NCBI GenBank assembly: GCA_964036155.1
Contig: OZ038422.1
Span: 82,111,201 to 82,175,200, forward strand
DNA from: Diploscapter coronatus
Taxonomy: Eukaryota; Nematoda; Chromadorea; Rhabditida; Rhabditidae
Length of the DNA: 64,000 nt
Reading direction: 5' to 3'
Shown here piece by piece: positions 14,801 to 25,491 of the stretch. The notes beneath the pieces are model-generated. The model was given only the letters and a program-made list of their open reading frames with translations. It was not told the DNA's origin and did no database searches. Position 1 is the first letter of the stretch; every line of letters starts with the position of its first letter. A program made the translations under genes and the position numbers.

Positions 14801-15887
14801 GAAAGCTGAATGAATTATATTAGACATTGGTGAAAGATCCTGAAATGGTGATTTTTGGAGTATATTAAAGAAAAACGAAAGAGAATGTAGTGTAATAAAA
14901 GCCTTGGTGGAGTCAACTTCAAACTTCTCATGATATTTCCATTATTCCTCTTATTCAGCAATTTTGGAGTCGACACTATGATACTCTAGCCGAAATATTT
15001 TGTGGAAAAGCATAAAATACAATTGCATGATTTGCAGTAGTAATAAAACATTTTCACGAATCTGTTTCTAAATCATTTTCCATGTATCTCTGATTGCGGC
15101 CTTCATAAAAATTTCACAAGGTGAAGCTCATCAAAGGGAATCGGAAATGGGTATGATTGATGGAAAATTTGATTGAAGCTGAAATTCCATGCCTTGATCT
15201 TCTCCGGATCGTGTTCGAGATGGTTGGGATCGAAAAAGTAGGCATCAGCCGGAGTCTGCAGCAGCAGAACGTTGAAATTCGATGGCAAGGACTCGGATAC
15301 ATTTTCGTATGACGAGCTGCAAGTCATTTAATAAGTTCCTGATTATCAATTCGAATAAGCTAATAGAAGATTTTTTAGCTTTTTTTGTTTTTTTAATATT
15401 CTACCGGAAATGAATATCTTCAAATTCGGAAAACGGAAACAGAAAAGATCGCGAAAAATCACAGAAAGTATCAAAGGTTGGCAAATGCTAAATCGAATTT
15501 CTAAAACACCATGACATCTATGTGAACTGCTTTAATTCACTGGTAAACTACTATGATGACAACCAGCCTAATTAACTCAATTTTACCACATAGTTAAATG
15601 ATTGTCGGGTGTTCTGTAACACAAATGCCAAGCTCTGTAACAAATATGAGAAGTAGTGCAACAAAGAGCTGTGCTAGCTAAAGTGTGCGTGTTGCGGAAC
15701 GCGCTCTCTTCTGTTAAAGAATCAGGTACTTCCATTCACTGCTACATAACTCTGCTTTTATTACAAAACGCCTGATACACGATTCCAACTACCTCGGTCT
15801 GGAGTGATCAACAGTGGAGTTGCGACTGCTCGAGTGAGAAATGCCCTGTGTGGAGGGGTCGTCTCTCGGCTGCACCACGCCGCCCAT
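2867..15887 (-). CDS. cyld-1: CYLD-type ubiquitin carboxyl-terminal hydrolase with three CAP-Gly domains
   Basis: Deubiquitinase of the CYLD family, which in animals removes Lys63- and Met1-linked ubiquitin chains and restrains NF-kB and trafficking signals. About 26 exons read 15887 down to 2867 and give 1144 residues (human about 956). Order: N-terminal unique part, CAP-Gly 1 (about 190-235, GRVEWIGE), low-complexity linker, CAP-Gly 2 (about 505-575, [10 protein letters not shown]) and CAP-Gly 3 (about 622-680, GTVKWIGD). The USP domain follows from about 760. Its catalytic Cys is C772 (NSCYLDS), His is H1030 (ETSHYV) and Asp is D1046 (FFDSMADR). A zinc-binding B-box insert sits at about 953-1018 (CGFCD, CPECYLC, YCKSC). 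The start ATG at 15887 follows an in-frame TGA. Oddities: introns of 2.6 and 2.2 kb (9396-11998, 12107-14271), one GC-AG intron (6772-6816), and an optional in-frame 48-nt intron (7802-7849). Confidence 0.95.
9396..11998 (-). other. Long CYLD intron
   Basis: A 2.6-kb intron between the exon carrying CAP-Gly 1 and the linker exons. I see no coding exon in it on either strand. Between about 10850 and 11000 there is a run of pyrimidine/purine-biased sequence resembling the upstream regions of other genes here. It could mark an internal promoter for a shorter CYLD isoform, but that is only an inference. Confidence 0.4.
12107..14271 (-). other. Second long CYLD intron
   Basis: A 2.2-kb intron upstream of the CAP-Gly 1 exon. 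No coding potential, tRNA or clear repeat was recognised. Confidence 0.4.
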
Positions 15888-17336
15888 GTTGCAGCCTGTC
15901 TCGTATATTCATCAACCGGACAATTCGTTGTCAAAAACGCTAAAAATGAGCAATTCGACAGGTAGAATGGCAGAAATAATGAAATTTTTCATGGAAAATC
16001 GAAACGTGCCGATGTCAAGCGATCCCGTAAAGAGAGGGCTGAATTTCGCAACCAAGAAAAAGAAAAGGGCTTTTGTAAAGCTTCATCCACTATAATAAGG
16101 GTAGGAATAAGAGTGGATGGGCCCTATTTGTTTTCAAACTATCAGCTCATCAAGTAAGATGCTTGGACAGTACAGCCTATCCGGCCTTACCCTATCATAA
16201 CTGTTGTACTCCCCGGATGGGGTGTCAGTCAGAACTCGTATTCGCACAAGTTTTTATTTAGTACAACGTCGGAAAAAGACAATTCAGAAGAATTGGAAGA
16301 CCGACCGTCCTAGAGGAAGGCAGGAGGGTAGACTGACTATTAAGAGGAGAATGGTCAATCAATAATTGTTAATGGTCAGGGAATAGAGATAACTACTAAA
16401 GAAGAGGGAGAAGAGTTGTAGATGGAATGAGCCAGTGTCGTTAGGCGGCACTGCTAGGAGAGAGATTAGGGGGAAAGGTGAGAGATGATAGAAATAGTGA
16501 ATGGAATAGAGTGAGCCTCTAACAATAACCTAGTTTCATGGCTACTTCTAGAGAGCGCAGACTCCGCTCTCTTGCAAAACGTGACATGGCATAAAAAGTG
16601 GTAGTGTGAGACCTCAAAACTAGAAAGCAAGTCATGTTTAGACTGTGAAGGCATAAAAAGGTCCAATTGAAACCAACGATAAACCCCATGAAACTGATCT
16701 GTGCCAAAACCAGCTCATAATTTTCGTATCTGCACACCGTCGCATGGCTTTGTGTTGCAAAAACATGCTCATTTCAAGGTTCAGTCTTTTTTTTTATCAT
16801 TTTCTAGGTTTGGGTAATTTTTTTTTGCAATTTATCAGTTATCAACTAGGTTAAAACTTTCAATTTTATTATCATCTTCAAGTTTTACAGACAAAAATGA
16901 AAATAAATATATCTCAATATTGTACAAGAAAACATCATGTCACTGACACAAGAAAACTACTGAAATAATTATTACAAACAAAATTCCTGCACGAAAGAAA
17001 AACACTTCTTGTGAATTTGCGTACACAACGAAACCGAATCTTACGACAACAAATTCATATACTTCAAGAATAAGAAGCACTGTAACCCTTTTAATGCCAA
17101 GAATAGAACATTCCCCAAAACCTTGCATTTTATAGAGCCCAAAATTCCATTTATAGCGAAGAAAATTCATTCAAAGTCCCGATGGAACTATAATGAGGAG
17201 AATACGCTTTAGAAAATTAAAAGCTCTAGAAAGTGGATAGGTAGCCTGGGTCGCTTTGTAAAATGGCAAATGGTAAATCTAGAACATCATTTTGGCAGAG
17301 TACCATTTACCACTTCTGGTGTTGCTGCGATCCATT
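15888..17336. other. Intergenic region between XBP-1 3' end and CYLD start
   Basis: Both neighbours are on the minus strand, so this holds the CYLD upstream region and the XBP-1 3' UTR. No coding region was found. The stretch about 16140-16260 is more GC-rich than its surroundings and contains a small CCCC-GGAT-GGGG hairpin; I cannot assign it to a known RNA class. Confidence 0.4.
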
Positions 17337-18886
17337 TTAGTAAGAAGTCTGAACGAATTCCTCATAGAAAGTCTGATCGAAAGAGTTGAGGACGTCGTCC
17401 TGCTGGTCCCATCCGTAGGGAGAGTAGCTGTAGATCTGCTGCTGCTGCTGGTGGTGGTCCTGCGTGGGACTGCCCAGCATCGGGTCACCAAGCAGCGGTT
17501 TCTGTGTCTGGGACATCATCGAGTCGTCCAGGCACAGATTACTGTAGTTCGGGTTGCTATAGTCGGACATCGAGCGCGGCGACATGTCGTGTGCGTCGAA
17601 GCCGAACGAGCTACTTCCTAAAGTTTCTAATTTATTTTCTCAGTCTTTTATCACCTTAATCTTAATTTTTTGCTAAAAATATCAAGATCAAGTTGCTTAC
17701 CCTCCGGACTATCGGGCATGGTTAGGAGATTCTGCTCCATTGCTGACGTCGACGCTTCAACTTCAGCATGCGCATATAGGTCTGCTGTCTCTGGTTGAGC
17801 GTCTTCGAGAGGCTCCTCCTCACCATCGAAGGGCAGCTCAGAGGCGAGCTGGTCGATGTCGAAATCGTCCTGAAAAAAGAAGCCGTTATTTTGGGTCTTT
17901 TTGCGAAAGGTAAAGCTACAGTAATCCAATTAGTCTTCTTGATGTGTTCTCTAAATCTCGACTCACTTGCAAATCCTGGAGGATGCGTTCGAGTTCATCG
18001 TTTTGAAGGAGGGGGGCAGCAGACTGAGCAGCGCGAGTCGAATCAAGGCGTGCATTGCGACTGGCTGCTTCTTGTTTTGATTGACTGCTCCGCTGACGAC
18101 CTGGCACCTCGGCTGGGTTCCACTAATGAATGCGGCAGATCCAAAAGTCGTCTGAAAAAGGTGACCATTAATCTTCTCATTTTCAACGAAACAACCGTAC
18201 CATTGGGGTAGCAATCTGGCAAGAAGTTGTCGATGGAGTTTCAGTCTGGTTTTGTGCAACGGTCTCTCTCAATTCGGCGTTCTCAATTCTCAGTTGTTCG
18301 TTCTCTCTGAGCAGGTCGCGGACGACATCTTCTAGTCTTTGGGAGCGAATCTGAAATTTTCAGCATTAACCCTCTTCCTAATATATATATAAAAAAAGAT
18401 GAAATACTCATCTTTGTTGTTTCCAATAATTATAAAATGAAATCTACCTTCTTCCTGTCTCTAGCAGTCTGGGCAGCAACGCGGTTCTTCATCTTCCTTC
18501 GATTCAGTTTTTCCTCAGCAGTCAAATGAGTAAGTCTTTCCCTCTTCCGAGGGACTCCCGAATTCGTCGTCTCCCCGAGAAGCTCTTCGATGGGGTCGAC
18601 GTTGTTGGATGAGGTCGGGGCAGGACGCTAAAAGTAGGAAAAATTTACTTTCACAAATACAAATGAGGAAATTAATTAGTTGAAACTGAAACCTAGAACT
18701 TTCTAAAGTAAGTCATATGTCGTTGCTTCAGAAACTAAGAAATAATAGTCCACCAACCTTTTGTCCATAGCTCTGTGCATGAACAGTCTGGACTTGATTC
18801 CTCACAGGCACAACTCGCTGCACGGCTTTGACAGTTCTGGCCGGCACGAGGTAGATTGTCCTTGAGGGAACGGCTTGTGACGTCAT
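17337..18886 (-). CDS. xbp-1: bZIP transcription factor XBP-1, unfolded protein response
   Basis: Transcription factor of the ER unfolded protein response, activated when IRE-1 cuts a short intron out of its mRNA. Exons (minus): 18758-18886, 18448-18627, 18201-18350, 17967-18151, 17701-17869 and 17337-17617. The basic region [21 protein letters not shown] lies at about 80-103 and a leucine zipper at about 104-150. Removing 18110-18132 (23 nt) by IRE-1 shifts frame and gives XBP-1s of 356 residues. XBP-1s has an acidic C-terminal activation half and a Q-rich stretch (QQQQQ), ending [10 protein letters not shown]. Without that cut the frame passes through a hydrophobic stretch ([15 protein letters not shown]) and stops in exon 5 (ATCTCCTAA). 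The first exon [20 protein letters not shown] is well supported, with a CRE-like octamer overlapping the start codon. Confidence 0.95.
18110..18132 (-). promoter_or_regulatory. xbp-1: IRE-1 unconventional (non-spliceosomal) 23-nt intron of xbp-1
   Basis: On the minus strand the intron is bounded by CTGCCG|CATTC and CAGCCG|AGGTG. Both match the CNGCNG loop pattern cut by IRE1. It is 23 nt, lacks GT-AG ends and is not a multiple of three. Its removal turns GCC-G plus AG into a Glu codon and opens the long transactivation frame. C. elegans xbp-1 also has a 23-nt intron; the human one is 26 nt. Confidence 0.93.
18878..18885. promoter_or_regulatory. TGACGTCA octamer across the xbp-1 start codon
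   Basis: Palindromic CRE/ATF6-XBP1-type core TGACGTCA overlapping the ATG (18884-18886, minus). The sequence is certain; binding is an inference. Confidence 0.4.
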
Positions 18887-19992
18887 CTCTGTGCACGTCG
18901 TGGGGATTCAGATGAGTACGTGTATCGTCTGGGGTCGTCTCGAGCACCGTAAGCCCTTAGGGCTAGGGATGAGTACGGAGGCACGATCCGGCTGCCTCGG
19001 CCTCTCGCTGGATGGAGAATAAAGACACGTCAGCTGAAACGTGTCCTTCGATTTTCGCATGCCACTAGTCGAGCTGCGATTGGTTGGCCACGCCCATTCG
19101 AAATATCGCGAAGCGATTGTAAACGACGGACACGAAGCACCGAGTAGATAGAACACGAAAATGGACAGAGAAAGAATAACCTCTCTAGGTGAACTTCACG
19201 AGGAAGTTGGCGAATTTCACAACATAAATAGCTAGAGACGCAGAGGAAAGAAGCCTTGATAAGGAATGCCCACGCATAATAAAAGGAACCAGATTCGTGA
19301 GTGCTTTGTTATGAAAGAATGCGGAGAAATAGAATGGACGAGAGAAAAATGCAAGAGTGATGCAAATAAAATCACTTCCAGTATAAGATCTGATGCAATT
19401 TCAGCAGGTATTTAAGGAAGCGGATACATTTTTCTGAGCGTAAAAAAGAAAACTTTATTGTTCTTTCGGAAGAAGCGATAAAAATCTTAAAATCTTCGAG
19501 TATCCTAGATAGAAAGTCTATTCATGTATCTTTTTGATTAAAAATTACCGTTATCCTGAGTTCAAAGAAGACTAAATTACTTTTCGTGTTATTTTTAAAC
19601 TCAAGTTAAGGTAAGAATAGATAGTGTAAATCACAATCACAGTATAAAATTGTCATAAGCTAGATGCACAACTGCGTTTTGAAGAGAATAGCTATAAAGT
19701 CTAATAGAAGTTTGACTAAAATTAATGTGTGCTCTTTTCAGGGACTCAGAGATCAATGAAAATCACCAATTGAATAAATGGCCATAGGAAAATACCATAA
19801 CATTGGATATTTCACTTCGACATTAAAAATAGCGTTTAGATTTTAAAAAAAAATGAAAGCCTGAAAAATCAAGTTCTAAACGCCATCTAACTGAATTTGT
19901 TGAAATGGGATTTTATGATTGTTGACTAGAAGATTAATTTTATCGAGTTTCAAAAATTATGTCGAATAGAAATTCTTACCGGAAATTAAATT
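18887..19992. other. Upstream region of xbp-1 and 3' flank of the DnaJ gene
   Basis: No coding signal. The XBP-1-proximal 250 bases carry several ACGT cores: ACGTCGTG at about 18894-18901, CACGTCA (UPRE-type TGACGTG on the minus strand) at 19026-19032, and AACGTGTCC at about 19038-19046. An ATTGGTTGGCCACG block resembling an ER-stress element lies at about 19078-19091. The farther part is AT-rich. Confidence 0.45.
19026..19032 (-). promoter_or_regulatory. UPRE-type core TGACGTG upstream of xbp-1
   Basis: On the minus strand this reads TGACGTG, the core of the unfolded-protein response element. It lies about 140 bases upstream of the xbp-1 start codon, so self-activation is plausible. Motif match only. 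Confidence 0.35.
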
Positions 19993-22543
19993 CTATTTGA
20001 AAGCGGAGAAGAAGTGAAAATTGCACGAGAACATTCGGGCAGAAGAGTGAATTCCGTTCGGACTTTCGATGGTCCAAATTATCTTCCTCCAAGCCAACCA
20101 AATAGACTCTTTGATGATTTGCTTGGCGATACCTGAAGATTTACCCTTGCAGAATACAGAAAATGCAAATGTCAACATTTTAAAAGCGAAGAATCGAAAG
20201 AATAATATTTACAATTCCATATTCAAAATAGCTATTACGCTTTTCATTTGTCATATGCGTGAGAAGTTTGGAATTTGAAATCTTGAAAATTCGAAACCGA
20301 AATAAAAATTGGCTCGAGTCTAGTTTTGAGAAATGCAAGTTCAAGAAAATGAAAGGTACCTGAGTTGAATAAACAGCCTGGCTCTGATCGATGGCCGCCT
20401 CGTACAGCTTCTCTCTGTTGGTGAGCGATTCCTGTATTTCCTTGTCCTCCCGTTTCAGTCTCTCAACCGCAGCCTCGAATTTCTTCTTCAAATCCATGTA
20501 GTCTCGCTGAAACTGCGACATGTCCTTCTTCTTGTCGAATAGCTGTTTTTCGAGCTGAAATAGTGAAATACAAATAAAATTGGACATTCACAAAAGTTGA
20601 ATTTTCCGAAAAAATCGACAATTACAAAATTTCATCCTTTTCTTATTTTTGCTTACCGATTTTAAAAATTAAACATCTCCACTTTATCATGCTTTAAAAC
20701 AAAATAAAATACAAAAAAAACTCACCTCAGAAATATTCCGCAGCGTTCCAACGCTTTCGTTCGCCATAGGTAGGAAAGTTATGCTGTATCTTAAATTCAT
20801 AAAATCAGAAAGAAGCCGAAATTTAAAAATACTTGACATCATTCAGCCAGTTGTCGCCATAGACACAGAGAAGATGCAACCTGTCATCCAACAACTGAGC
20901 TGTTTGATTCTCCAAAGTCGACAGGTAATGAAACGGAAGGGGAGTTTCTCTGAAACAAGTGTTGTTTCATTTCGAAGATGTTCAATCTAAAAGATCATGG
21001 AAAAGCTAATAATTTGAAAGGAAAAGAAAGTTTGATGAAAAATTTATGCAGTAAATCTTTTTCTTATTGGCAGAACTTGTCATAAATTTTCAACTACTTT
21101 CCAATTACTCGGAAAATTATTGAAAAGGCAAACTCACTTATCCTCCATCATATGCTTCATAGGTGCGAATTCTTCAATGTTGGCAATAGGAAACGGAACG
21201 AAAAACATGTCTGCTTGCGTGAAATGCTTCTTCTTCTGGCTCTCCTGCAAATTTTAAGATTTGAGAAGAATGAATAGATATTCAAATTGCCTTAATCATC
21301 CTGACAGCTCCATCTCGATCGAAAAGCACGAGTTTGAATTTGCTAAATGAGGTAGATCGGCAGATCACGGAAATACCATTTTGACGAAAGGGGGGCTCCA
21401 TGGAAATCGTGTAGAAAGCGGCTTGCTGAAAGTTTTCAAATCACCATAGAAAAGCCACTTATCACTGTTACAAATCAAAAGTTTTCGAAGACGTATTGCT
21501 ATGGCATCGGCCAAATAAAACAGTGTTGGTGAAAACGCGCAATAACGAGTAAATGAAAATGAGTAGAACGAGGCAGATTAGTTAGCAGTCGAAATGATAA
21601 TGAAAGAAAGAAATTGCAGTGAAAATCTACGACTATTCTGTCCTATTATTTTTATCTTCATTTCCGTATTGTTACAAGTTTTCACTCTCACTTTAGCTTG
21701 TTTGACTGAAACTACACAATGACAAGACCGCAAAATCACTAATCAGGAAAAAACTTGGATATTTTCAGTAAAAATTGTGAATGGATGATTAAAAATGCAC
21801 CTGCTTTCCGACGTTAGCAGAAATCGTGTTTCCAGAAGAAAGATGAACAGCAGCTACTTCGCATGGTTCATTCAGACAAAGCTGCCGAGCTTGTGCGAGC
21901 ACTTTCGGAGGAATTTGAGTTGAAATCGGCACCCCGAGCTTTGTGAAAAGCGCTCCAAATACACGACCTTAATGAATAAGATTTCAATTAGATGTATTTT
22001 GAAAAAGAAAATCAGGAATAATGATTATTGCACTATGCAATTTAAAATCTCTTCTAAATAAAAATGCAAATCACCTCACTTATGCGGTGAAACCAACAAA
22101 ATTTCCATGTGGATAAAATTATTAAATGATAGCATACCGACTCCACCCAATTCACTCAAATCGAGTCCATCGAAGTCGAGCTGATTCGCGGACGGGCCGT
22201 GTAGGTCATATTGTCTTCGCTTGTTCGGATCGATCAGCACGGAATACGCAATTGAAATCTTCTTGAATTCTTCTGCCGCTGAAAAACTACCATTGTTTAT
22301 GCTTTCTTCTTAATAAATTGAATTTTTTGGATGAAAGATTTCAAATAATTCTGGCATAGAATAACTCTCAAAAGAATATACAATTGGAAAAGTTATACCG
22401 TGAACATCATTTGGATTCCTGTCAGGATGATACTTCAACGCCAATTTTCTGTACGCACTTTTGATGTCGGACTCAGAAGCAGTCCTCTCGATGCCAAGCA
22501 ACTCATAATAGTCACCGATTTGCAAATCATCGTTCGAAGTCAT
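19993..22543 (-). CDS. DnaJ/coiled-coil protein of the ARG1 (altered response to gravity) type
   Basis: Hsp40 co-chaperone-like protein of 407 residues, almost the length of Arabidopsis ARG1 (about 410). Nine exons (minus): 22399-22543, 22138-22278, 21801-21967, 21291-21425, 21138-21244, 20833-20949, 20726-20789, 20360-20554 and 19993-20145. The J domain is at about 10-75 with HPD at residues 39-41. It is followed by the ARG1-specific stretch [24 protein letters not shown], here given only by its landmarks GLDLSEL and FTKLGVP. A YGDNWL block at about 265-275 matches the ARG1 YGDNFF block. A coiled coil (about 293-357) and a short tail follow. Start: first ATG, five bases after a TTTCAG acceptor that suggests trans-splicing. 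Intron 21245-21290 uses a GC donor. The client and cellular role in animals are unknown to me; family assignment is from remembered sequence. Confidence 0.85.
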
Positions 22544-23605
22544 CACTTCTGAAAGTCATAAAATTTGAACAATAAAAATACAAAATGAAAATAAGTGAAT
22601 TTGAAATGACGAATCACGAGACAAAATGATGATTTTGTGGAAGGAAAGTGAACAAATTCGGTACGAGCATTTAGCAATCGACGAGTGACTCATTTGATAT
22701 TTGAAGTAAAACCAGGCAGGAAAATGTTTGCAGAGGTTTCTTCGTTTTTCGGGATGAAATTGAAGAACTCTCCAGTTCACTCGATTTCCAAGTACGACCA
22801 TCGAAAAGCACGTAAAACCAGGGAATGCTTTTGCATAGAAAAGCAGGAGTTTTGAAATCCATGCAAAACTGATCGAGAAAGTAAAAATTCAAATAAATCG
22901 AGAATGGCATAGATTATAAAAGTGCAGGTTTATTCTCCCTGACAAAATAGCATGAGAAGTTAAGACAGAGTCCATGAGGGAATCGACTAAGGGCGACCAG
23001 CGGCAGAAGTATTGTTTTTTCGAAGTTTTTTAGTATTAACTAACTATTTGACCTGAGAATCATAATTCTGGTTTTTTCTAAGGACCACCAGCCATTTTGC
23101 CAAATTCCTTATCCTCTTATTCACTTCTAAATCATTATTTTAGAAGAAAACTCTGCTTACTTTTTCAATATTCATTTCTTCTCAAATTGTCATATTCCGA
23201 TTTGAATATCAGATTTGAGAGAAAAATGATTATCCATTGCTCTATTTCAATCTTGTCTTTCAGACATCGTTCAACTGCATTATTTTTTTGTCATTCGAAC
23301 CATTTGAATATTTATTTGTTTCTTTCTTGTGAACGGTCATTCCATATTATCCAGAACTGTTTGAGGTTCGGAAAAATCGGACTTGAACTGAACTGAACTT
23401 CCAGACAGTTCGAAGTTCCATTCGTACAACCCTGATTAAAAGGAATATTTATTTCAGTTGCAATTATCCCTCATCACTTTTGGATTCCTTCGAGAGTTGT
23501 TTTTATCGTGATCATCAAATTAAAATGTACGAAATTAGATAAAGATACTTTTTATTAAAATCATATGAAAATGACGGAAACTTAAATGTGTTGAAATTGA
23601 AGATT
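22544..23605. other. Intergenic region upstream of the DnaJ gene
   Basis: Holds the inverted-repeat copy at 22991-23135 and AT-rich sequence on either side. From about 23450 it is homologous to 28170-28320, the 3' flank of another F-box/kelch copy. No gene was recognised. Confidence 0.5.
22991..23135 (+). repeat. Left copy of an inverted repeat bounding the 23-34 kb island
   Basis: About 140 bases starting GGGCGACCAG and running through ACCTGAGAATCATAATTCTG and ACCACCAGCCATTTTG. They reappear in reverse complement at about 34045-34188 with roughly 85% identity by eye. They could be two copies of a dispersed repeat or the ends of a larger unit. No target-site duplication was found. Confidence 0.7.
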
Positions 23606-25130
23606 TCAAATATTAAGTTTCCCAACTTCTCGCCATTTATTCGTTTGTGGATCGTATTCTTCAGTGACATTACAGAAGTTTATCGCATAGTAAAAACTAT
23701 CACTTCTTTTCTCAGTATTTTGGAATCTAAATTAACGAATATTTGGTATAATGATATGCAAAATCTCAGCTCACCCTCCGATTGTATACAATTTTCCGCT
23801 AGCGACAATGAGCGAATGATTGTATCTTGCATAATTCATATCAGCGATTCGAGAAATTCGACTGTCAGCTGAAGCTGAGGGGTCGAAACACAGACAGGAT
23901 TTGAATATATCAGCACCGCTAAATATATAATGATACATTATTTATCATACAAAATTAACAACAATCGTCCTTCAGTCATGTAAATTTTTCCATTTAGCGA
24001 TGCAACTCCGAAAGAACGTCGTCTTTCTGGAATCTCTCCGATTTCAATCCATTTCTGTTCATTGTCTGATAACCGATATATCTTATTACTATCCAATCTA
24101 TCAATAACTGAATATCCATAATTACATTAATGAATATGCTATAATGTGACCGTATAAAAATTCATCACATATTATTGTTTGAACATTAAAAATTGGAAGA
24201 GGAAAAGCAGGTCCTGTTTGCCATTTTCCATCTATTAAAACCTAAATAAATTATTTCATGGACTTTCATTCGATCTTCTTACATCAACTCGACTCGTATC
24301 TTTCCATGTTTTAGGATCCTTTCCTTTCTTTCCACCCAAATAATACAATTTATCGTTGAAATAAGCGACAGATGCACCACCACGCCATTCAGGAGGATCT
24401 GGACCTGTAAAATTCTTTGAATCGATCATTCATGGATTTGTTGAACAGACCTCTTGAAATTTTTCTAGTATTCAAGTCAAATATTTCAAACGATTTAATG
24501 TTGTTAATTCCAAAAGTCTGAAGGCTAAAAAATTATTCAAAATAACGAACATAAGAGTTTACTTTATTCTATGTAGTTGCTACTTCATATGGGTTATAAG
24601 GATTGTGAAATTTTGTAATCTCTTCGACTGAGCAGGTGTGTGAATTGAATAAGCTTATTATTCCTTCATATTTACCATTATTTGAATATAAATCTAAATT
24701 ATTACGAATCGTTTCAAAGTCTCTTACTTAGCTTTCAATATGATTTCTTACGATAAAATAAGATTTTATGCGAATTATTGAATGAGTTGTCTCCACCGAT
24801 CTGAAAATTATTGATATTTCGGGTTAATTTAGATTCTGTTATTAATCAACGAGATTTCAATTTCTTTCTAAAATTATCACTTTCATTTTAGTAATGAGTT
24901 ATTTTCAAAACGCAAAAGAAACGACATTTTGGATCACCCTCATCAAATCTCCAAATGGCTTATGATGGATTGAAGCCTTGCGGTAATTTTTAGACAGGAA
25001 TCATGCATGAGGAGATCCTATCGCACCTTCTCTCTAATGAATAAGAAATGACGATTTTGAGCAATTTTCAATCGTTTGGATATATTCAAAAATCATGATC
25101 ACGAATTCAATTGATGAGAAAAATGTTAGC
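23450..25130. repeat. Duplicated unit A (partner at 28170-29825)
   Basis: Segment repeated in the same orientation at 28170-29825. It covers a kelch gene copy plus flanks on both sides. The part from about 23876 to 24170 is almost identical to about 28567-28855, while the ends are more diverged. This suggests recent gene conversion or unequal exchange. Confidence 0.8.
23606..24800 (-). pseudogene. Kelch-repeat gene copy A, inactivated
   Basis: Eight exon-like blocks on the minus strand encode kelch repeats of the same protein as copies B and C. Examples are PPEWRGGASVAYFNDKLYYLGG and, nearer the end, KLYTIGG then YDPQTNKWREVG. The first block (24563-24800) carries two in-frame stops relative to copy C. 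One is TAA at 24728-24730, where C and B have CAA (Gln). The other is TAG at 24569-24571, where they have CAG (Gln). Both are single C-to-T changes. The last block ends with a TGA at 23606-23608. No F-box or start codon was recognised upstream. The remaining splice sites still look usable, so inactivation may be recent. Kelch propellers usually present substrates to a ligase or bind actin; this copy probably makes no full protein. Confidence 0.75.
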
Positions 25131-25216
25131 AAATAGGACAATCTGAAGATGATTTCCGAAGCCGATATCTTTTCTTAGAATTTTTTTTTTAATGAAAAAC
25201 GGTAAACTGCTACATA

Positions 25217-25378
25217 ATCCATGCAGGCTCAGGGCCGACTCCCCCCACTATGCCCCTACTCCCCCCACTTTTTAAAGCAACCACTTTTCCGCCACTATGT
25301 TTTATCGTTCAACGAGTTTTTGGAGAGTGGGGGGAGTAGGGGCATAGTGGGGGGAGTCGGCCCTGAGCCATCCATGCA
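25217..25378. mobile_element. 144-bp MITE with perfect 44-bp terminal inverted repeats
   Basis: Left arm 25226-25269 and right arm 25326-25369 are exact reverse complements over 44 bases (GGCTCAGGGCCGAC... outward, C/G-rich), enclosing a 56-base loop. The 9-base sequence ATCCATGCA lies directly on both sides (25217-25225 and 25370-25378) as a target-site duplication. A 9-bp duplication points to the Mutator/MULE group, though hAT-like (8 bp) is a near alternative. It sits between kelch copies A and B and is absent from the matching place near copy C. No coding capacity, so it is non-autonomous. Confidence 0.93.
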
Positions 25379-25491
25379 CCCTAATCGTTATTTTGAATGG
25401 AGTGCCATGGATCTGTTTTCACAAACGAAAAACCCATTTGCGCTCTCTAAGTGAAAAGTGTCATTTCAAATAGGTGGAAATTTAATAATTT
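25379..25491. other. Spacer between the MITE and kelch copy B
   Basis: AT-rich spacer with no signal recognised. Confidence 0.3.

Noticed and set aside
15841..16095. Plus-strand open frame at the CYLD start
   Set aside because: It is antisense to the first CYLD exon, and the remainder has no family resemblance.
16801..16825. A second partial SL1-like match (AATTACCCAAAC, minus strand)
   Set aside because: It lacks the GGTTT start and is only 12 bases in poly-A/T-rich sequence.
17795..18211. 138-codon plus-strand frame across xbp-1
   Set aside because: It is the antisense shadow of well-supported xbp-1 exons.
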